Below are positions 1 through 6,966 of a DNA stretch of 12,835 nucleotides, piece after piece (position 1 is the first letter of the stretch; each line of letters begins with the position of its first letter). The position numbers were made by a program, and so were the translations under genes. The stretch spans positions 24,893 to 37,727 of the forward strand of contig DJWR01000173.1 of the NCBI GenBank assembly GCA_002441055.1, read 5' to 3'. The notes beneath the pieces were generated by a model. It saw nothing but the letters and a program-made list of their open reading frames with translations, ran no database searches and was not told the DNA's origin. The DNA is from Caulobacteraceae bacterium UBA6225. Lineage in GTDB: Bacteria; Pseudomonadota; Alphaproteobacteria; Caulobacterales; Caulobacteraceae.

Positions 1-768
1 ACCGGCAAGTCGACCCATATCGAGCAGGTCGCCGCCCGCCTGAACTGGCCGCTGATCCGGGTCAACCTCGACAGCCATGTCAGCCGCATCGACCTGGTGG
101 GCAAGGACGCCATCGTCCTGAAGGAAGGCAAGCAGGTCACGGAATTCCGTGAGGGCATCCTGCCCTGGTCGCTGCAGCGGCCTATCGCCCTGGTGTTCGA
201 CGAATATGACGCCGGTCGGCCGGACGTGATGTTCGTGATCCAGCGCATCCTGGAGGCGCAGGGCAAGCTGACCCTGCTCGACCAGAACCGCGTGATCCGG
301 CCCAATCCCTATTTCCGCCTGTTCGCCACCACCAACACCATCGGTCTGGGCGACACCACGGGCCTGTATCACGGCACCCAACAGATCAATCAGGGCCAGA
401 TGGACCGCTGGTCCATCGTCACCACGCTCAACTATCTCGAGCATGATGCCGAGGCCGAGATCGTCCTGGCCAAGGCCCCCAACTACGACACCACCGAGGG
501 CCGGCGGACCATCAACGCCATGGTCCGGGTCGCCGACATGACCCGTAACGCCTTCATGAACGGGGACATCTCCACAGTCATGAGCCCGCGGACGGTGATC
601 ACCTGGGCGCAGAACACCGAGATCTTCGGCGGCGACGTGGCGCTCGCCTTCCGCATGACCTTCCTGAACAAGTGCGACGAGCTGGAGCGCGGCACGGTCG
701 CCGAGTTCTTCCAGCGCGCCTTTGGCAAGGACCTGCCCGAAAGCACCGCACGGGTGCGGGTGGCCTGA
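1..768 (+). CDS. cobS: Aerobic cobaltochelatase subunit CobS (5' truncated)
   Basis: AAA+ ATPase subunit of the ATP-dependent aerobic cobaltochelatase CobNST, which inserts Co2+ into hydrogenobyrinic acid a,c-diamide during cobalamin synthesis in the cytoplasm. The frame is open from base 1, and 255 residues are visible. The first residues, TGKSTHIEQV, are the end of a Walker A loop, so the start codon and about 75 N-terminal residues (family length about 330) lie outside the window. Walker B is ALVFDEYD at visible residues 62-69. A sensor-1-like segment, RLFATTNTIGLGD, follows at about 105. The C-terminus, EFFQRAFGKDLPES, is typical of CobS. The stop is TGA at 766-768, followed 24 bases later by a strong terminator. 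In many alphaproteobacteria cobT lies next to cobS; here it begins 2.26 kb downstream. Identity is confident from motifs and the nearby cobT. Confidence 0.95.
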   Translation, partial: TGKSTHIEQVAARLNWPLIRVNLDSHVSRIDLVGKDAIVLKEGKQVTEFREGILPWSLQRPIALVFDEYDAGRPDVMFVIQRILEAQGKLTLLDQNRVIRPNPYFRLFATTNTIGLGDTTGLYHGTQQINQGQMDRWSIVTTLNYLEHDAEAEIVLAKAPNYDTTEGRRTINAMVRVADMTRNAFMNGDISTVMSPRTVITWAQNTEIFGGDVALAFRMTFLNKCDELERGTVAEFFQRAFGKDLPESTARVRVA

Positions 769-792
769 GCCTCCGGCCTCCCAGCAGACGAA

Positions 793-822
793 AAAACGGC
801 GGCCTTTGCGGGCCGCCGTTTT
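793..822. terminator. Bidirectional intrinsic terminator after cobS
   Basis: A perfect 12-bp stem, AAAACGGCGGCC / GGCCGCCGTTTT, closes on a 6-base loop at 805-810. The plus-strand arm ends in TTTT and the minus-strand arm in a run of six T. The hairpin lies between the convergent cobS (plus) and the small secreted-protein gene (minus), so it can terminate both. Confidence 0.9.
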
Positions 823-846
823 CATTTCAGGACTGCAGGTGCGGGT

Positions 847-1158
847 TTAGCGGCCCAGCATGGCGCTGAGTTTCGCGCCCTCCACCTCACTGACGCACCG
901 CGGGGCGGACCAGTCATCGGCCGCGCCGGTGATCGCCTGTTCCGCGGTGACGAATTTCACCTCGCCATGCTCGCGGGCGAATGCGCGGCGGGTCAGTTCG
1001 GAGCGGTCGCAGACATAGACCACCCGTTCGGCCTTGGTCTGCATGACTTCCCGGGCCGCGGCGTCGCGGGCCACAGCCTCGGCATTGGCGGGTTGGGCGG
1101 CCTGAACCGAGCCGGCGAACAGGGCGGCGGCAGCGGCTGCGAGAACCAGAACTCTCAT
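847..1158 (-). CDS. Small secreted protein of unknown function
   Basis: I do not recognise a family. The 103-residue product begins with a clear Sec signal peptide: MRVLVL, a poly-Ala/Leu core, then SVQA-A at residues 17-21. It should therefore be exported to the periplasm as a mature protein of about 82 residues. The mature part is charged and soluble, with two cysteines (C50 and C88) that could form a disulfide. ATG at 1158 is chosen because GGAGG at 1164-1168 sits 5 bases upstream. A GTG at 1170 is in frame but would place that ribosome site inside the gene. The gene is a single unit on the minus strand, convergent with cobS. It is real by signal peptide, ribosome site and terminator; the function is unknown. 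Confidence 0.75.
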   Translation of the reverse strand: MRVLVLAAAAAALFAGSVQAAQPANAEAVARDAAAREVMQTKAERVVYVCDRSELTRRAFAREHGEVKFVTAEQAITGAADDWSAPRCVSEVEGAKLSAMLGR

Positions 1159-1292
1159 AATTTCCTCCACTTAGAGCGAGGTCTAGGCCTCGACTTGAGG
1201 AAAGGCTCTCATGGACTCCGGCGCTTGTGAAGTTTTTATGACGCTTGAGCATCATATTTGCGACAAGACGTCGCCACTGTCCGCCGACGCGG

Positions 1293-1321
1293 TTCAGAGC
1301 CCGGCTTTCATTCCTTATACG
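1293..1321 (+). promoter_or_regulatory. Possible housekeeping promoter of the DUF3089 gene
   Basis: TTCAGA at 1293-1298 and TATACG at 1316-1321 are separated by exactly 17 bases. Each matches 4 of 6 positions of the sigma-70 consensus. It lies in the AT-rich part of the gap, about 115 bases before the start codon. It is weak by sequence and proposed only because no better pair is visible. Confidence 0.3.
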
Positions 1322-1408
1322 GATATTTTTCTAGGTATGGCCCTGCCCTGTAGCTCAACCCAGCCACTGGACGTCAGCTGCGCCCTGGGTGAAGGTCCGG
1401 CCCATTGA

Positions 1409-1424
1409 TGCAAACCGATTTGCA
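1409..1424. repeat. Inverted repeat TGCAAA-N4-TTTGCA before the DUF3089 start
   Basis: Perfect 6-bp arms (TGCAAA / TTTGCA) flank CCGA, 12 bases before the ATG at 1437. It may be an operator or a small leader hairpin. It superficially resembles LacI/GalR operators, but the spacing around the central CG is one base too long on each side for the usual form. Arms of this length can occur by chance in a window this size. Confidence 0.35.
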
Positions 1425-1436
1425 CGTGGGGAACAC

Positions 1437-2639
1437 ATGTCCAGGAAGATGCTCGCCATATTGACGGCGACCACAGGGGCGCTGGCCCTGGCGGCCGGCG
1501 TTTGGCAGGCCCAGGCCCAAACACCGGCCGCCGAGCTCGCCAAGAATGACTATGCCGACAAGGCCAGCTGGCTGTGTTGGCCCGGCCGCGACGACGCCTG
1601 CGCCGGCGACAACACCACCACCGTCATCCAAGCCGATGGCGCCGCCACGGTTGAGACCTGGGCGGTCCATCCGCAGGCGCCCGTCGACTGCTTCTATGTC
1701 TATCCGACGGTCTCCAACGACCCCGGCGTGGTCAGCGACATGACCGCCAACGCCGAGGAGCGTCGCGTGGTGGAGCAGCAGCTCTCCCGCCTGGGCGCCA
1801 AGTGCCGGGTCTATGCGCCGCTCTACCGCCAATTCACCCTGACGGCCCTGCGCGCCCTGGTCACCGGCGGCGCCCTGCCCGCTGGCGGCCCGCGGCCCAA
1901 TACCGGCTATCTCGACGTGGTGGACGCCTGGAACCACTACCTGGCCCATGAGAACAACGGCCGTGGCGTGGTCCTGATCGGCCACAGCCAGGGCGCCGGC
2001 GTGCTCACCCAGCTGATCGCCAATGAGATCGACGGCAAGCCGGTGCAGGACAAGCTGGTCTCGGCCCTGCTGATCGGAACCAATCTGCCGGTTGAGAAGG
2101 GCGGCAAGACCGGGACCTTCAAGTCGATCCCCCTCTGCGAGGCCGCCGATCAGACCGGTTGCGCCATCGCCTATGTCAGCTTCCGGGCGGACGCCCCACC
2201 GCCGGCCAATTCCCGGTTCGGCGTCGCCCCGCCTCAGGCCCAGAACATGGAGGCCGCCTGCGTCAATCCCGCCGCCCTGAAAGGCGGCAAGGCCGATCTG
2301 CACGCCTATCTGGCCAGCGCCGGCAACCTGCTGGGCTCGTCCGAAGAGCCGCAGCCCTGGGTGAAGGGCGGCCCGGCCGTCGAGACCCCCTTCGTCTCGG
2401 TCCCAGGCCTGCTGAGCGGGGAGTGCGTGCGCAAGGACGGCTTCCACTATCTGGCTGTCACTGTGAACGCTGATCCGGCCGATCCGCGCACGGACACCAT
2501 CGCTGGCGACGTGGTCCAGAACGGCGTCATCGCCAAGGACTGGGGCCTGCACCTCATCGACGTGAACCTGGCCATGGGCGACATTGCGGGCCTGGTGGAA
2601 TCCCAGGGCGCGGCCTGGCTCGCCAGCCGCAAGGACTGA
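1437..2639 (+). CDS. Secreted DUF3089 alpha/beta hydrolase
   Basis: Predicted exported serine hydrolase of the DUF3089 family; the natural substrate is unknown. The start at ATG 1437 gives 400 residues and places a Sec signal peptide at the N-terminus (MSRKM, hydrophobic LAILTATTGALALAAGVW, QAQA-Q). A GTG at 1389 is in frame but would bury that signal. GGGGA at 1428-1432 serves as ribosome site. The nucleophile elbow GHSQG is at residues 182-186 (Ser184). The C-terminal LHLIDVNLAMGDI, characteristic of the family, carries the likely catalytic His372. Several cysteines in the mature part suggest periplasmic disulfides. The gene stands alone between cobS and cobT and ends at a strong hairpin. 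Family assignment is confident; any esterase or lipase activity is an inference. Confidence 0.88.
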   Translation: MSRKMLAILTATTGALALAAGVWQAQAQTPAAELAKNDYADKASWLCWPGRDDACAGDNTTTVIQADGAATVETWAVHPQAPVDCFYVYPTVSNDPGVVSDMTANAEERRVVEQQLSRLGAKCRVYAPLYRQFTLTALRALVTGGALPAGGPRPNTGYLDVVDAWNHYLAHENNGRGVVLIGHSQGAGVLTQLIANEIDGKPVQDKLVSALLIGTNLPVEKGGKTGTFKSIPLCEAADQTGCAIAYVSFRADAPPPANSRFGVAPPQAQNMEAACVNPAALKGGKADLHAYLASAGNLLGSSEEPQPWVKGGPAVETPFVSVPGLLSGECVRKDGFHYLAVTVNADPADPRTDTIAGDVVQNGVIAKDWGLHLIDVNLAMGDIAGLVESQGAAWLASRKD

Positions 2640-2665
2640 CCCGTCCTGGGAGACGTCAAATGAAA

Positions 2666-2697
2666 ACGGCCGCCGCTCAAACCTGAGCGGCGGCCGT
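2666..2697. terminator. Bidirectional intrinsic terminator
   Basis: A perfect 14-bp GC-rich stem (ACGGCCGCCGCTCA / TGAGCGGCGGCCGT) has a 4-base loop at 2680-2683. The minus-strand exit reads into TTTTC (bases 2663-2666 are AAAA), the better T tract. The plus side has only a broken T run. It lies between the convergent DUF3089 and DUF1328 genes. Confidence 0.85.
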
Positions 2698-2721
2698 CGT
2701 CGTTTCCAAGGATCAGAGGCG

Positions 2722-2901
2722 CTAGCCGCCGGTGATCTTCTTGCCGGCCATGACCCCCAGGACCAGGAAGATCACGAAGCCCACCAGGAAGATGAAGAAC
2801 AGAATCTTGGCGATGCCCGCGGCCGCGCCGGCGATGCCGCCAAAGCCAAGAGCGCCGGCCACAAGGGCGATAAGCGCGAAAATCAGTGCCCATTTCAGCA
2901 T
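2722..2901 (-). CDS. DUF1328 small inner-membrane protein
   Basis: A 59-residue protein made almost entirely of two hydrophobic helices (about residues 3-28 and 31-52), with a short KKITGG tail. The start MLKWALIFALIA, the glycine/alanine-rich centre and the length match the DUF1328 (YtjA-like) family of small membrane proteins, whose molecular role is unknown. ATG at 2901 has GGAGG 7 bases upstream; the frame could extend to 2958, but without support. The gene is a single minus-strand unit, divergent from cobT. Its upstream region carries a GGAAC-N17-CGTT element about 40 bases before the start. This suggests control by the alphaproteobacterial general stress sigma factor, which fits a family often seen among envelope-stress genes. 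Confidence 0.88.
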   Translation of the reverse strand: MLKWALIFALIALVAGALGFGGIAGAAAGIAKILFFIFLVGFVIFLVLGVMAGKKITGG

Positions 2902-2939
2902 GGGGTCGCCTCCAGAACAGCCATCAGTGTGACCGGGAG

Positions 2940-2965
2940 AACGCGAAGCCCCGGCCACCCGTTCC
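2940..2965 (-). promoter_or_regulatory. EcfG-type general stress promoter of the DUF1328 gene
   Basis: On the minus strand GGAAC (2965-2961) is followed after exactly 17 bases by CGTT (2943-2940). This matches the GGAAC-N16/17-CGTT consensus of EcfG (SigT in Caulobacter) general stress sigma factors. Transcription would begin near 2932, giving a leader of about 30 bases that includes the GGAGG ribosome site. I found no second such pair among the intergenic regions I checked. Regulation is inferred from sequence only. Confidence 0.7.
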
Positions 2966-3029
2966 GAAGCCTGACTGTAGAATATCTTCCCCTTTCCCCT
3001 GAGCCTTGCGGCGCCTTATCTAGGAGGCG

Positions 3030-4982
3030 ATGGCCAAGTCCCCTCCCGAAAGCCCCGTCGAGCCCTTCAAGCGCGCCCTGGCGAACGCCGCCCGCTCTCT
3101 GGCGGAGTCGCCCGATCTGGAGATCGTCTTCTCCGGCGAGGGGCCCCAGCTGCAGGGCAACCGCGCCATCCTGCCCCACCCACCCCGGGATCTCGGCCCC
3201 GAAGACGCCGCACGCCTGAGGGGCATCGCAGACCAGATGGCCCTGCGGCTGGCCCACCATGACGAGGCCGCCCACGCCAAGGGGCGCCCCCAGTCGGCCC
3301 AGGGCGGCCCCATCTATGACGCTATCGAACAGGCCCGTACCCAGGCCATCGGCGCCAACGCCCTGGGCGGCGTGCGGAAAAACCTGCGTGCGGCCCTGAA
3401 CCAGGCCTGGGCCAAAAAGCCCTTCAATCCGATCGAGGCCCAGGCCAATCCGCCCATGGACGAGATCGTCTCGCTCATGGTCCGCGAGCGCCTGACCGGC
3501 GAGGCGCCGCCGCCGGCCGCCCGTCCCCTGGTGGATCTGTTCCGGGATGAGATCGAGGCCAAGGCTGGCGCTGACCTGGACAAGCTGGCGGCCAATCTTG
3601 AAGACCAGAAGGCCTTCGGCAAGGTGGCCAAGGCGATCCTGCGCGATCTCTCCATGGGCGATGATCTGTCGGACGCCCCCGAACAGCCCGACGAGGACGA
3701 GGAGGGCGGCGAGGACGCGGAGTCGGAATCGGCCGAAGACCAGGACGGCGGCGAGGGCGAGGAGCAATCCCCTCAGCAGACCGCCATGGACGACAGCGAA
3801 TCCACCCATCGCGAAAGCGAAGAGACCGACAGTCAGATGATGTCGGCCGAAGAGGACCCTGACGCCGAAGACACTGACGAGCAGCCGGACATGGGCGAGG
3901 GCGAGCAGCCGTCTCGCCCCGATCCGCGCCCCGACGCGCGCATTCCGACCTATAAGGTCTTCTCCACCGCCCATGACGAGATCGTCGCAGCTGAGGAACT
4001 GTGCGATCCTGAAGAGCTCGGCCGTCTGCGGGCCTATCTCGACCAGCAGCTGGCCAGTCTGTCCACCGTCGTCTCCCGCCTGGCCAACAAGCTGCAGCGC
4101 AAGCTGATGGCCCAGCAGAACCGCACCTGGAGCTTCGACCTCGAGGAGGGCATGCTGGACGTGGCGCGCCTGACCCGGGTGATCATCGACCCCACCGCGC
4201 CCCTGTCCTTCAAGGAAGAGAAGGACACCGAGTTCCGCGACACGGTCGTCACCATCCTGATCGACAATTCGGGCTCCATGCGGGGCCGCCCGATCATGGT
4301 CGCCGCCGTCTGCGCCGATATCCTGGCCCGCACTCTCGAACGCTGCGGGGTCAAGACCGAGATCCTGGGCTTCACCACCCGGGCCTGGAAGGGCGGGACC
4401 AGCCGCGAGGACTGGCTGAAGGCCGGCAAGCCGCCTCAGCCCGGCAGGCTGAACGACCTGCGTCACATCATCTACAAGGCCGCCGACGCCCCCTGGCGCC
4501 GCGCCCGCCGCAACCTTGGCCTGATGATGCGCGAGGGCCTGCTGAAGGAAAATATCGACGGCGAGGCGCTGATGTGGGCGCACCACAGGCTTCTGGGTCG
4601 GCCGGAAGCCCGCCGCATCCTGATGGTCATTTCCGACGGCGCGCCGGTGGATGACTCCACCCTCTCGGTGAACTCCGGCCACTATCTCGAACGCCATCTG
4701 CGCGAGGTGATCGAGGAGATCGAGACCAAGAGCCCGGTGCAGCTGATCGCCATCGGTATTGGCCACGACGTCACCCGCTATTATCGCCGGGCTGTGACCA
4801 TCGTCGATGTGGAGCAGCTGGCCGGCGTCATCGTCGATCAGCTGGCCGAGCTGTTCGACGAGGAAATCCGCAAGTCGAGCCGCGCCACCGCCAACCTGCT
4901 GCAGCCGCCGCCCAGCACCCAGGGTCCCTCAGGAACCAGCCGAGGGTCGACCTTCAAGGAAGTCCGGAGAGCCCTGGCATGA
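3030..4982 (+). CDS. cobT: Aerobic cobaltochelatase subunit CobT
   Basis: VWA-domain subunit of CobNST cobaltochelatase. It pairs with the AAA+ CobS to form the chaperone-like ATPase complex that drives CobN, analogous to BchI/BchD of magnesium chelatase. It has 650 residues, close to the usual 630 or so. The N-terminus PVEPFKRAL is typical of the family. A long acidic, Asp/Glu-rich linker covers about residues 210-300. The C-terminal VWA domain carries the MIDAS motif D412-x-S414-x-S416 (ILIDNSGSM) and a later VISDGAPVDDS. The ribosome site AGGAGG at 3022-3027 is only 2 bases from ATG, unusually close, but a TAG at 3021 blocks any upstream start and the N-terminus fits the family. TAGAAT at 2975-2980 might be a -10, with no convincing -35. 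The end overlaps the next gene by ATGA. Confidence 0.95.
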   Translation: MAKSPPESPVEPFKRALANAARSLAESPDLEIVFSGEGPQLQGNRAILPHPPRDLGPEDAARLRGIADQMALRLAHHDEAAHAKGRPQSAQGGPIYDAIEQARTQAIGANALGGVRKNLRAALNQAWAKKPFNPIEAQANPPMDEIVSLMVRERLTGEAPPPAARPLVDLFRDEIEAKAGADLDKLAANLEDQKAFGKVAKAILRDLSMGDDLSDAPEQPDEDEEGGEDAESESAEDQDGGEGEEQSPQQTAMDDSESTHRESEETDSQMMSAEEDPDAEDTDEQPDMGEGEQPSRPDPRPDARIPTYKVFSTAHDEIVAAEELCDPEELGRLRAYLDQQLASLSTVVSRLANKLQRKLMAQQNRTWSFDLEEGMLDVARLTRVIIDPTAPLSFKEEKDTEFRDTVVTILIDNSGSMRGRPIMVAAVCADILARTLERCGVKTEILGFTTRAWKGGTSREDWLKAGKPPQPGRLNDLRHIIYKAADAPWRRARRNLGLMMREGLLKENIDGEALMWAHHRLLGRPEARRILMVISDGAPVDDSTLSVNSGHYLERHLREVIEEIETKSPVQLIAIGIGHDVTRYYRRAVTIVDVEQLAGVIVDQLAELFDEEIRKSSRATANLLQPPPSTQGPSGTSRGSTFKEVRRALA

Positions 4983-5941
4983 GCCCCCTGCCCCGTCTTG
5001 GCGCCCTGATCGCCCTGGCGGGGCTGGCCGCCTGCGCCCCCTCGCCGGTAAGCCTGCCGGCCGCACCGGTGGCCTCCGGATCATCAATCTCGGTCCAGAC
5101 GGTCTCTGTTCCCCTGAACCCCGAAGCGCCGGGCCAGACGGCGATCGGCGGATTTGCCTATGCCGGCGGGGTCCAGCTCTCCTCCACCGAGACCGCGCGG
5201 TTCCACGGCCTGTCGGACCTGTCGGTGAGCGACGATGGAAAGATCACCGCGATCAGCGATGAGGGCGACCTGATCGAGGGCCGACTGGTCTTCGAGGGCG
5301 GCCAACTGTCAGGCCTTGCCGACGTGACCTTGCGGCCGTTGAGCGGCCTGGACGGCCAGCCCCTGCCCAATAAGGAAATGTCTGACGCCGAAGGCCTGGC
5401 GATTCTGGCGAGCGGCGACCGGCTGGTGAGCTTTGAGCGCCAGTCGCGCATCTGGCTCTATCCGGCCAACGGCGGGCCGCCGCGGGCCGTGCCGGCGCCC
5501 GAAGCCGATTTCCCGCTGAATGGCGGTCTTGAAGCCCTGGCCGCCGATCCCGAGCGCGGGCCCGACGCCTATGTGGCTGGCGGCGAGGAGTCCGGCCAGA
5601 CCTGGCGGTGCAAGCTCGCCTCTCCCTGCGTGGCCGGGCCGAAGGTCGACAAGGCGCCGGAGTTCGGCCTGGTGGCGATGCGTCGCCTGCCCGGCGACCA
5701 GAGCGCCTATCTGCTGCGGGCCTGGGACCCGCTGCGGGGCAACCGCATCGTGCTGTCCGTCACCGGAGCGGCCGGAGAGCTGGCGCGTCTGGAGATGACC
5801 AAGCCGCTGACGGTGGACAATTTCGAGGCTGTGGATTTCGTGCCCAGGCCGCAGGGTGGCTACCGGGTCTACATCCTGTCGGACGACAATTTCAGCGCCA
5901 GCCAGCGCACCCTGCTGCTGGCCTTTGACTGGACGCCCTGA
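4979..5941 (+). CDS. Phytase-like (esterase-like) domain lipoprotein
   Basis: Predicted lipoprotein of 320 residues in the 'esterase-like activity of phytase' family, a beta-propeller-like fold whose true substrates are mostly unknown. The signal peptide ends in the lipobox LAAC, with Cys19 as the lipidated residue, placing the protein in the envelope. Family-typical segments are GLSDLSVSDDGKITAISDEG (about 76-95), then a region with SDAEGLAIL and SFERQSRIWLY, then GGLEAL, and near the end DNFEAVDFV and ILSDDNFS. The ATG at 4979 overlaps the cobT stop (ATGA), so translation is probably coupled. No terminator is evident downstream. Why it travels with cobT is unclear. The fold assignment is good; phytase activity should not be assumed. 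Confidence 0.85.
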   Translation: MSPLPRLGALIALAGLAACAPSPVSLPAAPVASGSSISVQTVSVPLNPEAPGQTAIGGFAYAGGVQLSSTETARFHGLSDLSVSDDGKITAISDEGDLIEGRLVFEGGQLSGLADVTLRPLSGLDGQPLPNKEMSDAEGLAILASGDRLVSFERQSRIWLYPANGGPPRAVPAPEADFPLNGGLEALAADPERGPDAYVAGGEESGQTWRCKLASPCVAGPKVDKAPEFGLVAMRRLPGDQSAYLLRAWDPLRGNRIVLSVTGAAGELARLEMTKPLTVDNFEAVDFVPRPQGGYRVYILSDDNFSASQRTLLLAFDWTP

Positions 5942-6020
5942 GGTCTGAGGTTGACCTTGAGGCGAAAAGGACTGCGGCACGCTACTGCATTGGCGGCGCA
6001 TTGTCGGAAGGATGAGCAGC

Positions 6021-6872
6021 ATGCCGATTAGGTTCAACCACCTATTGGAGCAGGCTGAGATCGACCCCAGCGACGTGCGACTGGTTCGTCATCAGGACGG
6101 ACGAGCAGACCGTGGCCGAACACCATATCACCTTTGGTCGAACCATCCGGTCGACTTCATGGAGTATCAGTCCAGGCAAAGCCTGCGCAGCAAAAGCACT
6201 CTTGGAAAAGCAAAATACTGGGCAGTATTTGTTGTCGCTCCACCCCACGGGGAGACTCTTTTTGTAGGACTATACTTTATTAATTCGAAAAAGGTGATCG
6301 AGTCTGGATTTGTAGAATCGGTCAGCATCCTTGGCGATAAGGAGGATGAGCACATTTACTATGATCTGACTGCCTGCGAAGAACTTTCAGAGTTTTCAGG
6401 AAAACTGGTCATTGAATGGGGAAAAGGCACACGCTCGTGGGTGCAGCGGGCCGACATTCAACACAAACTTATCGTAGAAGTTCGCCGCGAATTCGCTGAG
6501 GAAAAATTTGTCGGCTACTTGGCGTTTCTGAGCCGATTGTCAGAGATAGATAGTCTGCCAAAGGGATGGATCCAACGTCTACGTGAGGCCAAGGGCATCT
6601 ACCTGCTTTCATGCCCCAAGACGGGTGAGAATTATGTCGGCTCGGCGACCGGCGAGGGTGGATTTCACGGCCGATGGCAAGAACATGCAAGAGCAGGCGG
6701 GGATGCTGTTCGCTTCAATAGGCGGGACCCGAGAGACATCCAGGTCTGCATACTTGAGGTTGCCGGAAGCAGCATGCTCGACGACGATATCCGCGCCGCG
6801 GAATATCGCTGGATTGAAAAGCTACAACCAGCACTTAACGGCCATGTGACGTTGATTAGTTCTACTCGGTAG
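6021..6872 (+). CDS. GIY-YIG nuclease family protein with uncharacterised N-terminal domain
   Basis: 283 residues. The C-terminal third (about 190-276) is a GIY-YIG nuclease domain: GIYLL (192-196), NYVGSA (204-209), Arg218 in GRWQEH, the expected catalytic Glu261 in AAEYRWIEKL, and PALNG ending the domain. The first 185 residues form a separate domain with LVRHQD, TPYHLW, EYQSRQS and FVGLYF segments; I recall similar N-termini in other GIY-YIG proteins but cannot name a function. ATG 6021 is chosen because GGAAGG (6006-6011) lies 9 bases upstream; it would abut the alternative ATG at 6012. Base composition is far below that of its neighbours (25/60 GC in 6241-6300; 26/60 in 6361-6420; 43/60 in 5641-5700), with AT-rich codons, indicating recent acquisition. 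Defence or DNA-processing roles are possible, not shown. Confidence 0.85.
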   Translation: MPIRFNHLLEQAEIDPSDVRLVRHQDGRADRGRTPYHLWSNHPVDFMEYQSRQSLRSKSTLGKAKYWAVFVVAPPHGETLFVGLYFINSKKVIESGFVESVSILGDKEDEHIYYDLTACEELSEFSGKLVIEWGKGTRSWVQRADIQHKLIVEVRREFAEEKFVGYLAFLSRLSEIDSLPKGWIQRLREAKGIYLLSCPKTGENYVGSATGEGGFHGRWQEHARAGGDAVRFNRRDPRDIQVCILEVAGSSMLDDDIRAAEYRWIEKLQPALNGHVTLISSTR

Positions 6873-6911
6873 ACAAGAGGCGCAGCGATAGAGCGTGAAC
6901 TAGCGCAACGA

Positions 6912-6941
6912 AAAAGGCCGGCCCCGAAGGACCGGCCTTTT
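6912..6941. terminator. Bidirectional intrinsic terminator between the GIY-YIG gene and rpmB
   Basis: A perfect 10-bp stem AAAAGGCCGG / CCGGCCTTTT encloses a 10-base loop at 6922-6931. It ends in TTTT on the plus strand and TTTTT on the minus strand. It lies 25 bases past the rpmB stop and 39 bases past the GIY-YIG stop. Confidence 0.88.
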
Positions 6942-6966
6942 CGTGTCGTCGTCAGATCGACGCCGT

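Larger units (their letters stand above)
1159..1436. other. Divergent intergenic region
   Basis: A 278-base gap between the divergent secreted-protein gene (minus) and the DUF3089 hydrolase gene (plus). It is AT-richer than its surroundings around 1230-1335. It holds overlapping short GAGG/CCTC inverted repeats at 1177-1200 next to the minus-strand start, one GANTC site (1213-1217), a possible plus-strand promoter (1293-1321) and an inverted repeat (1409-1424). No RNA gene is recognised. Confidence 0.6.

Noticed and set aside
1211..1408. Plus-strand 65-codon open frame with an AGGAAAGG-like ribosome site
   Set aside because: The ribosome site is fair, but the product has no recognisable domain, signal or membrane segment, and it lies across the region needed for divergent promoters. 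Chance is the simpler reading.
1374..2552. Long minus-strand open frame opposite the DUF3089 gene
   Set aside because: Antisense shadow in GC-rich DNA. The plus strand has a signal peptide, GHSQG and family motifs.
2895..4766. 623-codon minus-strand open frame opposite cobT
   Set aside because: Its length reflects GC-rich codon bias on the opposite strand. cobT is unambiguous, with its VWA motif and acidic linker.
5942..6020. Possible promoter or insertion junction before the GIY-YIG gene (TTGACC, repeated GCATTG)
   Set aside because: No acceptable -10 at the right distance, and the repeat is too short to claim a target duplication. No integrase, tRNA or insertion sequence is present.
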